32,500 nucleotides of DNA from Actinomycetota bacterium (GTDB lineage Bacteria; Actinomycetota; Humimicrobiia; Humimicrobiales; Humimicrobiaceae), in the NCBI GenBank assembly GCA_028717265.1, contig JAQUOE010000016.1:1-32500 (forward strand), read 5' to 3'. Shown here one piece after another: positions 16,715 to 23,336 of the stretch. Every line of letters begins with the position of its first letter. Positions within the stretch are counted from its first letter, which is position 1. A program made the position numbers and the translations under genes. The notes under the pieces were generated by a model. That model searched no databases, was not told the DNA's origin, and saw only the letters and a program-made list of their open reading frames with translations.

Positions 16715-17194
16715 ATGGAAAAAATAGCATTATGCCCTGGAACATATGATCCATTGACGGAGGGACATAAGGATGTAATTGAGAGGTGTTCAAAGATTTT
16801 TAGCAAAGTAGTAGTGGCCATATCCAAAGATACCAGGAAAAAACCGTTTTATACTCCTGAGAAAAGAGTTGATTTCGTAAAGAGGGCACTGATAAATCTG
16901 GGAAATATAGAAGTGATTGTGTTTGAAGGGCTGCTTGTGGATCTGGCGAAAAAAGTAAAAGCCACGGTCATAGTGAAAGGACTCAGGGCTATTTCGGATT
17001 TTGAATATGAATTTCAAATGGCACAGATAAATAAAAAGTTAAATCCTGAAGTGGAAACAATGTTCATGGTCACTAATCCCAGATTTGCATACTTGAGCTC
17101 AAGTGCCGTAAAGGAAGTAGCAAGGTTCAAAGGCTGCATAAAAGGACTGGTTCCCAAAGAAATAGAAGGGGACATAGTCGAAAGTTTTAAATAA
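16715..17194 (+). CDS. coaD: Phosphopantetheine adenylyltransferase
   Basis: Adenylates 4'-phosphopantetheine to dephospho-CoA, the penultimate step of CoA synthesis. The 159-residue nucleotidyltransferase has ALCPGTYDPLTEGHKDVI, where TEGH is the HxGH-type site (common form TNGH), KGLRAISDFEYEFQMA and YLSSSAVKEVARF, the ISSSxVKE-like motif. The ATG at 16715 has AGGAT about 8 nt upstream. It follows rsmD by 21 nt, the standard rsmD-coaD pair. It works downstream of CoaBC encoded at 5545. Confidence 0.96.
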   Translation: MEKIALCPGTYDPLTEGHKDVIERCSKIFSKVVVAISKDTRKKPFYTPEKRVDFVKRALINLGNIEVIVFEGLLVDLAKKVKATVIVKGLRAISDFEYEFQMAQINKKLNPEVETMFMVTNPRFAYLSSSAVKEVARFKGCIKGLVPKEIEGDIVESFK

Positions 17195-17224
17195 AAATTC
17201 TAAGTAAAAAATAGGGAGAATAGC

Positions 17225-17686
17225 ATGAATGCATTCGAAATTGTGGATCGGATCGAAGAGCTTCTGGACAAGAGCAAGAGAATTCCGTTTTCATCCAATA
17301 TTATTGTCAATGAGAACGAAATATATGATTTGCTTGATGAATTAAGAAACATATTGCCGGAAGAATTCAAGCAATCCAGATGGATTGTAAAGGAAAGAGA
17401 AAATATGATTGAAGAGGCCAAAAGGCATTCTGAAAGAATAATAAAGGAAACGAAAGAAAAAGCAGAAATACTGGTTAGTGAAACCGAAATACTTAAAAGT
17501 GCAAGTAAGAAAGCGGAGGAATTAATGTCCGCAGTGGAAGCCAGAGCCAGAACAATCAGGCTGGAAGCCGAAGATTATGCCGATGAAAAGCTCGCGAACC
17601 TTGAGGCAATTTTACATAAATTGTTGACTGCTATCGAAAAAGGAAGGGAACAATTCACAAGTACAATGGGAACAGGCGAAAAATAA
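17225..17686 (+). CDS. Coiled-coil protein, SepIVA/DivIVA-like
   Basis: A 153-residue, mostly helical, highly charged protein. A short N-terminal part (NAFEIVDRIEELLDKSKRIPFSSNIIVNENE) is followed by a long predicted coiled coil (about 50-140) rich in Lys, Glu and Ala. There is no signal peptide or membrane helix. In Actinobacteria a gene of this type stands between coaD and rpmF; the mycobacterial SepIVA, a septation factor, is a related longer protein. The assignment rests on the position plus the composition, so the name is tentative. It might also be misread as an ATP synthase subunit b because of its coil. AGGGAG lies 6 nt before the ATG. Confidence 0.7.
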   Translation: MNAFEIVDRIEELLDKSKRIPFSSNIIVNENEIYDLLDELRNILPEEFKQSRWIVKERENMIEEAKRHSERIIKETKEKAEILVSETEILKSASKKAEELMSAVEARARTIRLEAEDYADEKLANLEAILHKLLTAIEKGREQFTSTMGTGEK

Positions 17687-17691
17687 TATTA

Positions 17692-17719
17692 TTGAATAAA
17701 TAATTTTTTATGATATATT
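17692..17719 (+). promoter_or_regulatory. Possible promoter for rpmF
   Basis: TTGAAT (17692-17697), a 16-nt spacer and TATATT (17714-17719) within the 91-bp AT-rich gap upstream of rpmF. A leader of about 50 nt would follow. Matches are 4 of 6 and 5 of 6; in such AT-rich DNA chance matches are likely. Confidence 0.35.
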
Positions 17720-17777
17720 TATGTATTTGTGTTTACTTATAACAAGTTTGTAACAAAATATTCAGGAGGTTATAGCA

Positions 17778-18026
17778 GTGGCGCTTCCAAAAAGAAAAAC
17801 ATCCAAATCCAGACGAGATAAGCGTAGAACCCATGACCGGTTAAAAGCTGTAAATGTCGTCGAATGTCCGAGATGCCATAGTAAAAAGATATCACATAGA
17901 GTCTGTGCAAATTGCGGATATTATGCCGAACATGAGATAATCATATTTGAAGACAAGGGCAAAAAGAAAGAAAAGAAAGAAAAGAAAGAAAAGAAAGAGC
18001 CGGAAAAAGCAAGCAAAGAGAAATGA
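17778..18026 (+). CDS. rpmF: 50S ribosomal protein L32 with a Lys/Glu-rich tail
   Basis: A large-subunit ribosomal protein. The first 55 or so residues are standard L32: ALPKRKTSKSRRDKRRTHD, then the zinc site CPRC and CANC (CANCGYY). The start is GTG at 17778, 7 nt after a perfect AGGAGGT (17764-17770). Ordinary L32 has about 57-60 residues. This one has 82, because about 20 extra residues of repeated Lys-Glu-Lys follow IIIFEDKGK. The tail is encoded by an A/G microsatellite (17966-17998) of period 9. The tail's role is unknown. Confidence 0.93.
   Translation: MALPKRKTSKSRRDKRRTHDRLKAVNVVECPRCHSKKISHRVCANCGYYAEHEIIIFEDKGKKKEKKEKKEKKEPEKASKEK
17966..17998 (+). repeat. 9-bp microsatellite in the 3' end of rpmF
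   Basis: About 3.6 tandem copies of GAAAGAAAA (17966-17974, 17975-17983, 17984-17992, then a partial copy). The period is a multiple of three, so copy-number changes keep the frame and add or remove a Lys-Glu-Lys triplet. Confidence 0.85.
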
Positions 18027-18057
18027 GATATAAGGAAACTGAGATCGGAGGTATATT

Positions 18058-20160
18058 TTGAGTTTGCGAAATTTTTTTTGTCCCAATTCTGTAGCAATAA
18101 TAGGAGCTGCCAGAGATGAAGAAAAAGTAGGCCATGCAATTCTCGATAATATTATAAGTTCAGGATTCAAAGGTAAAATATTTGCCATAAATCCCAGGGC
18201 TGATGAAATTCACCGTATTAAATGCTATCCTTCCATTTTAAATGTTCCCGGAGATGTAGATCTGGCTATAATAGTTATTCCTGTGCAGTATGTTCTCCAG
18301 GCCCTGGATGAATGTTTCAGGAAAAAAGTTAAATGGGCCATTATTATTTCTGCAGGATTTAAAGAAACGGGAGCAGAAGGTGCAAAAAAAGAAAGCCAGC
18401 TGATGGCAAAAGCCAGGGAATATGGCATCAGGATACTTGGACCCAATTGTATGGGGATAATCGATACGGAATGTCCGATAAATGCAACCTTTTCGCACCT
18501 GATGCCGCCCGGGGGCAATATAGGTTTCATATCACAATCGGGTGCTCTGGGCAGTTCGATGCTGGACTGGGCAAAATCCAGAAAGATCGGGCTTTCTAAG
18601 TTTGTATCACTTGGCAATAAGGCGGATATTTCTGAGAATGATTTGTTTGATGATTGGGAAAGTGATGAAAATACCAGGGTTATCACAGCATATCTTGAGG
18701 GTGTAGCGAATGGCAAACAGTTCATCAAAATTTCTTCACGGGTATCAAAAAAGAAACCAATAATCGTCGTTAAATCAGGGAACACAGATGCCGGAGCAAG
18801 AGCAGTATCATCTCACACAGGTACTCTTGCCGGCTCTGCAAAAGCTTATGAGGCAGCTTTTAAACAGGCCGGAATCATAAGGGCAAATACTATAAGGGAT
18901 CTTTTTAATTATGCTACGGCTTTTTCTTATCAGCCATTGCCTAAAGGTAAAAAAGTTGCAATAATAACAAATGCAGGCGGTCCGGGCATTATGGCTACAG
19001 ATGTCTGTGAAAAAAATAACATATCATTGAGCAGTCTTAGCAAAGAAACTCTGAATAAACTAAAGGAATTTTTACCGGAAGCGGCAAATTTTTATAATCC
19101 GATAGATGTACTTGGAGATGCACAGGCAGACAGATACAGAAAGGCTCTGGAAGTAGTCATAAAAGATAATAATGTCAATGCTCTAATCGTACTTCTTACA
19201 CCGCAGGGTATGACTCAGCCCTTAGAAACCGCAGAAGCAGTTCTGGAAGTATTTAATAAAAACGACAGGAGTATCCCGATAGTAACAAGTTTTATAGGTG
19301 GGTCTGAAGTCGAAAAAGCGGTGAAATTTTTAATCGAAAATAATATTCCAAGTTTTGATATTCCTGAGGAAGCGGTGGATGCGTTGAGAGTCATGATGGA
19401 GTATACTGATTGGCAATCCAGATTGAGTTTCCCTATAGAAAAATTTGATGTTGACAGGGAAAAAGTCAAAAAAGTGTTCGGGAATTGCAGGGTTGAAGAT
19501 AGATTGGAACTCGGAGAATTGGAAGCAAGAGAAATTTTAAATGCTTATGGCATAAGGATACCGAAAGCTGAATTAGCCTCAGATATTGGCGCAGCAAAAG
19601 AAATTGCAAAAAGAATAGGATATCCCCTGGTACTTAAAATCGTTTCTCCTAATATTTTGCATAAGACCGATGTTGGCGGCGTAAGGATCGGGATAGAAAA
19701 TGAAAAAGAACTTGAGAAAAGTTACGATGACATTATTTTTAATGTAAGAAAATATATGCCTGATGTCTATATTCGGGGTGTTCTGATTCAGGAATTTATC
19801 AAGGACAAAAAAGAGACTATTATTGGTATTAGCGAAGACCCCCAATTCGGGCCCATGATTATGTTCGGGCTCGGGGGAATATATGTCGAAGCACTAAAAG
19901 ATGTTTCATTCAGAATAGCTCCTTTAAGCAGACATGAAGCCAGCGAGATGATAGAAGAAGTAAAGACCGTTAGTCTACTTAAAGGAACAAGAGGCGAAGA
20001 TCGGTCAGATATTGAAAGTATAATCGAAATCATGCTTAGAGTTTCCCAGCTGATCATGGATTTTCCAGAAATAGTAGAAATGGATATAAATCCTTTATTC
20101 GTAAAGAAACAGGGAGAGGGATCCATAGCTGGAGATGCAAGAATTAGGATAGGAGGTTAA
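18058..20160 (+). CDS. ADP-forming acetate-CoA ligase (acetyl-CoA synthetase), fused alpha-beta
   Basis: Converts acetyl-CoA (or related acyl-CoA), ADP and phosphate to acid, CoA and ATP, reversibly. The 700 residues have a CoA-binding Rossmann domain (SVAIIGAARDEEKVGHAIL near 11), succinyl-CoA-ligase-like domains with SSHTGTLAG (His253, equivalent to the phosphorylated His of the family), and a C-terminal ATP-grasp domain from about 480. This includes LHKTDVGGV (His535), MFGLGGIYVE and EMDINPLFV. The start TTG 18058 follows CGGAGGT by 5 nt. The fused form is common in anaerobic bacteria and archaea; other acyl-CoA substrates cannot be excluded. It is followed after 1 nt by a BioD-like gene, and the pair interrupts the usual rpmF-plsX neighbourhood. 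Confidence 0.92.
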   Translation: MSLRNFFCPNSVAIIGAARDEEKVGHAILDNIISSGFKGKIFAINPRADEIHRIKCYPSILNVPGDVDLAIIVIPVQYVLQALDECFRKKVKWAIIISAGFKETGAEGAKKESQLMAKAREYGIRILGPNCMGIIDTECPINATFSHLMPPGGNIGFISQSGALGSSMLDWAKSRKIGLSKFVSLGNKADISENDLFDDWESDENTRVITAYLEGVANGKQFIKISSRVSKKKPIIVVKSGNTDAGARAVSSHTGTLAGSAKAYEAAFKQAGIIRANTIRDLFNYATAFSYQPLPKGKKVAIITNAGGPGIMATDVCEKNNISLSSLSKETLNKLKEFLPEAANFYNPIDVLGDAQADRYRKALEVVIKDNNVNALIVLLTPQGMTQPLETAEAVLEVFNKNDRSIPIVTSFIGGSEVEKAVKFLIENNIPSFDIPEEAVDALRVMMEYTDWQSRLSFPIEKFDVDREKVKKVFGNCRVEDRLELGELEAREILNAYGIRIPKAELASDIGAAKEIAKRIGYPLVLKIVSPNILHKTDVGGVRIGIENEKELEKSYDDIIFNVRKYMPDVYIRGVLIQEFIKDKKETIIGISEDPQFGPMIMFGLGGIYVEALKDVSFRIAPLSRHEASEMIEEVKTVSLLKGTRGEDRSDIESIIEIMLRVSQLIMDFPEIVEMDINPLFVKKQGEGSIAGDARIRIGG

Positions 20161-20161
20161 A

Positions 20162-21226
20162 ATGATGCCGTTATTTTTTATCTCAAACCAGCCTTTTTCA
20201 GGAAAGAGTTCGATGTGCGTGGGCGTAGGAAAAGCATTCGCTGAGAAAGGTCTGAAAGTAGGATATATGAAACCGGTAGGAACTCTGCCAACACGGGTGA
20301 GCGGGATTATTACAGACGAAGATGCCCAGTACATATCAAACATACTTGATGTAAAAGAAAAACTTGAAGACATATGCCCGGTTGTGGTTACCCGGCAATT
20401 CATAATGGAAGGTCTGAGGGATCAAAATTTTTCCATGGGATTCATTGATTCAATTGATAAAGCTTATAAAAGGATTCAAAAAGATAAGGATATTATGATA
20501 CTGGAAGGGGCCAAAAGTATAGAAGACGGTTACTTCCTGGGAATATCCGCAAAAAAAATTTGTGAAAAACTTGATGCCAGAGCTGTCCTGGTCATTAAAT
20601 ATGACTCTGAAATCGTAGACCAGGTACTTTATGCAAAGGAACTGCTGAATGATTACCTGACAGGAATAATTATAAATTGGATACCGGGAAATCAAATTGA
20701 TTTTCTTGAGGAACTGATAATTCCATATCTCGAGAAAAATAAAATAGAAATCTTTGGACATATAACCTCTGACAGGATGCTGTCTTCTGTAAGCGTCAGG
20801 GAAATGGCCGAACTTCTAAATGGCCAGATAATTTGTGCCGAAGATAAAGTAGATGAACTGGTAGAAACATTTATGGTCGGAGCAATGGGCCAGGAACAGG
20901 CGTTAAAATTTTTCAGAAGAAAAACCAATAAAGCGGTTATAACAGGCGGTGATAGGGCAGATGTTCAGCTTGCGGCACTGGAGACCCCTACAAAATGCCT
21001 TATACTCACCGGTAATTTCCAGCCGAGCACCGTTGTCCTGGGGAGAGCCGAGGAATTGGGCGTACCTATGATCCTGGTAAATTTCGATACTCTAACTGCG
21101 GTAGAAAAAGTCGGAGAAATAATCGGTCATGTAAGGTTTCATGAGATTAAAAAGATAAATAAGATAGTGGATGTGGTACGAGAGTATATAAATATAGACA
21201 GATTACTGGAAATATCAAAAAAATAG
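20162..21226 (+). CDS. BioD-like P-loop plus DRTGG domain protein (phosphotransacetylase N-terminal-like)
   Basis: A 354-residue protein resembling the non-catalytic N-terminal half of long phosphotransacetylases. Residues 1-200 form a dethiobiotin-synthetase-like P-loop domain (FISNQPFSGKSSMCVGVGKA at 6-25, KPVGTLP at 38-44). Residues about 205-325 form a DRTGG domain (VITGGDRADVQLAAL, then LILTGNFQPSTVVL). The catalytic PTA domain is absent and no downstream frame supplies it, so it is probably a regulatory or nucleotide-sensing partner, not a transacetylase. AGGAGGT precedes the ATG. It is tightly coupled to the acetyl-CoA synthetase gene (1-nt gap), and a link to acetyl-CoA or acetate control is inferred. 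Similar pairs occur in other anaerobes, to my knowledge. Confidence 0.82.
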   Translation: MMPLFFISNQPFSGKSSMCVGVGKAFAEKGLKVGYMKPVGTLPTRVSGIITDEDAQYISNILDVKEKLEDICPVVVTRQFIMEGLRDQNFSMGFIDSIDKAYKRIQKDKDIMILEGAKSIEDGYFLGISAKKICEKLDARAVLVIKYDSEIVDQVLYAKELLNDYLTGIIINWIPGNQIDFLEELIIPYLEKNKIEIFGHITSDRMLSSVSVREMAELLNGQIICAEDKVDELVETFMVGAMGQEQALKFFRRKTNKAVITGGDRADVQLAALETPTKCLILTGNFQPSTVVLGRAEELGVPMILVNFDTLTAVEKVGEIIGHVRFHEIKKINKIVDVVREYINIDRLLEISKK

Positions 21227-21245
21227 CTACAACCAATGATCTAAT

Positions 21246-22265
21246 ATGGAAAAGTTCGATTCGAATAATTATTCAATCATTATAGATGCAATGGGCGGAG
21301 ATTTTGCTCCCGAAGAGATAGTAAAGGGTTCAGTGGAAGCCAGAAAAGACTATGGAGTAAAAATCAAACTTGTGGGAAATCCTGATAAGATAGAGAAAGC
21401 GGCAATTTCCGGCAGTCTGGATCTCGATGGTATAGAGATCGTCCCCAGTTCTCAGGAAGTAGGAATGTGTGAATTTCCCTCGGAAGTATTAAAGAAAAAA
21501 AAGGATTCCTCAATCTTTATAGGTTCGCAGCTTGTATCCCATGGTAAAGGAAATGTTTTTATCTCAGCCGGAAATACCGGTGCTGTAATGGCATGTTCCC
21601 TTTTCAACATGAAAAGAATAGAAAATGTTTACAGGCCAGCTATTGCTGTAGTTATACCACTGGGGGATAAGAAGTTCGTATTGATTGATGCCGGTGCGAA
21701 TGCCGATTGCAAGCCCCCTTATCTAAAGCAATTTGCCATTATGGGAAAAATTTATTCCGAAAATATTTTAAGAATAAAGAATCCAAAAGTTGCCCTGGTC
21801 AATATAGGTGAAGAGGAAAAGAAGGGGAACGAATTAAGCGTCGAGAGTTATAAATTACTCAAGGATTATCCGGGCATCAACTTTATCGGAAACATTGAAG
21901 GCAGAGAACTATTTGAAGGGGAAACGGATGTCGCCGTGTGCGATGGTTTCGTAGGTAATGTGATATTGAAACTGGTAGAAGGAATGGCAAATTTCTTTTT
22001 CGGTGAAATAAAAAATATACTGAAATCAGGCACAATGGCAAAACTTTCAGCACTGGTATTGAAAGGTCATCTTGTAAATATGAAGAAAAGATTTGATTAC
22101 GAAGAGTATGGAGGCGCACAACTTCTGGGATTAAACGGACTCGTAATTATCGCCCACGGAAGTTCAAAATCCAGGGCGATTAAAAGCGCAGTAAGAGCTG
22201 CTACCGAGAGCCTGAAAAATAATCTGGCAAGCAAGATCAGTGAAGAAATCAATAACATAAATTAA
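21246..22265 (+). CDS. plsX: Phosphate acyltransferase PlsX
   Basis: Makes acyl-phosphate from acyl-ACP for phospholipid synthesis. The 339-residue protein starts with IIIDAMGGDFAPEEIVKG, has FISAGNTGAVMA, VLIDAGANADCKP and VALVNIGEEEKKGNE, and ends with YGGAQLLGLNGLVIIAHGSS; all are family signatures. It begins 20 nt after the DRTGG gene. It is followed by acpP, the acyl carrier; the fabH, fabD and fabG genes often found between plsX and acpP are not here. PlsX could also use acyl-phosphate produced by the FakA-like kinase encoded at 14381. Confidence 0.96.
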   Translation: MEKFDSNNYSIIIDAMGGDFAPEEIVKGSVEARKDYGVKIKLVGNPDKIEKAAISGSLDLDGIEIVPSSQEVGMCEFPSEVLKKKKDSSIFIGSQLVSHGKGNVFISAGNTGAVMACSLFNMKRIENVYRPAIAVVIPLGDKKFVLIDAGANADCKPPYLKQFAIMGKIYSENILRIKNPKVALVNIGEEEKKGNELSVESYKLLKDYPGINFIGNIEGRELFEGETDVAVCDGFVGNVILKLVEGMANFFFGEIKNILKSGTMAKLSALVLKGHLVNMKKRFDYEEYGGAQLLGLNGLVIIAHGSSKSRAIKSAVRAATESLKNNLASKISEEINNIN

Positions 22266-22301
22266 TAATATAAAGAAAAAATAATAGCAAAAGGAGCAAG
22301 A

Positions 22302-22538
22302 ATGGGAAATTTTGACGAGCTTAAAAAGGTTTTGATTGAAGTGCTGGGTGCGAAGGAAGAAGATATTAAAGCTGAAAGTAAATTTGTTGATGATCTGGGA
22401 GCTGACTCGCTGGATTTAGTAGAACTAATTATGGCACTGGAAGATAAATTCGAAATAGAAATAAGCGATGAGGATGCCGAAAAGATAATCTCAGTGAAAG
22501 ATGCACTTGATTACATAGAAACCAATTCCAAAAAATAA
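22302..22538 (+). CDS. acpP: Acyl carrier protein
   Basis: The carrier of growing acyl chains in fatty-acid synthesis. It is a 78-residue acidic helical protein with the 4'-phosphopantetheine attachment site [15 protein letters not shown], Ser36, and the usual [18 protein letters not shown] end. AAGGAG lies 5 to 8 nt before the ATG. It lies between plsX and rnc, the common bacterial order. Confidence 0.96.
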   Translation: MGNFDELKKVLIEVLGAKEEDIKAESKFVDDLGADSLDLVELIMALEDKFEIEISDEDAEKIISVKDALDYIETNSKK

Positions 22539-22594
22539 TTTTGGGATCGGTGGATGACCCTTGGGCAATATTAGCCGGGTGGCGAAATTTTTTC

Positions 22595-23314
22595 ATGAAA
22601 AATAACGAAGAAGTTTTATGTACAAGAGTAAGGAACTGGTTAAAAAAACTGGGAATCGATGCCCCGGATCCGGGTATATATATACAGAGCCTGACTCATA
22701 GATCTTTTGCACGCCAGATAAATATTAAGTCACGGGGTAACGAACAACTGGAATTTTTAGGTGACAGCGTGTTGTCTTTAATTATCACATCGTACTTATA
22801 TAAAAAATATGGCGATTTAACGGAAGGAAAGATGGCGAAGGTAAGGGCGGCACTGGTAAGCAGAAGGACACTTTTTCAAATAGCAAGAGAAATAAAGATA
22901 GACAGGCATATACTTTTAAGCGAGAATGAGGAATCATGCGAGGGCAGGAAAAAGATATCTATTTTAGCCAATAGCCTGGAAGCTCTTATCGGCGCCATTT
23001 ACATAGATAAAGGGATGAAATTTGTAACGGGGTGGATTCTGGGAAGATATAGAGAAAAGATCGAGGAAAATATTAAAACTCCGGAAATCACTGATTACAA
23101 AACCTACCTTCAGGAAATTATTCAGGCTGATTACTCCAAACTTGCAAAATATAAGCTCGTCAGATCCGATGGGCCCGATCATGATAGATCTTTCTTCTCG
23201 GTCGTAACTATTGATGACAGAGTAGTCGGAAAAGGTAAAGGGAAGAGTAAAAAAGATTCCGAGCAGGATGCTGCAAAAAATACTTTGAATACTCTCTATA
23301 AACTAAATTTATAA
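22595..23314 (+). CDS. rnc: Ribonuclease III
   Basis: A double-strand RNA endonuclease that processes rRNA precursors. The catalytic signature NEQLEFLGDSVLS gives Glu50, Glu53 and Asp57; the second metal-site segment is LANSLEALIGAIYID (Asn126, Glu129). A C-terminal dsRNA-binding domain follows (about 160-235, ending GKSKKDSEQDAAKNTL). The start is uncertain. The frame is open to TTG 22541, but that has no ribosome site; ATG 22595 gives 239 residues and the right distance to the conserved WLKKLGI. A GGGTGG about 12 nt upstream is weak support. Position 126 is Asp in E. coli (D114); Asn is known in other family members, I believe, and the essential Glu is kept. Confidence 0.92.
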   Translation: MKNNEEVLCTRVRNWLKKLGIDAPDPGIYIQSLTHRSFARQINIKSRGNEQLEFLGDSVLSLIITSYLYKKYGDLTEGKMAKVRAALVSRRTLFQIAREIKIDRHILLSENEESCEGRKKISILANSLEALIGAIYIDKGMKFVTGWILGRYREKIEENIKTPEITDYKTYLQEIIQADYSKLAKYKLVRSDGPDHDRSFFSVVTIDDRVVGKGKGKSKKDSEQDAAKNTLNTLYKLNL

Positions 23315-23336
23315 TTTTATATTCCGGGAATTAAAT

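Noticed and set aside
17961-18000. A/G-rich repeat as a CRISPR-like or mobile repeat
   Set aside because: It is a 9-bp in-frame microsatellite in the end of rpmF, without spacers or flanking mobile genes.
17892-18188. Antisense frames opposite rpmF and the acetyl-CoA synthetase start
   Set aside because: They are Phe/Leu/Ser-rich shadows of the Lys/Glu-rich sense strand, with no ribosome sites or homology.
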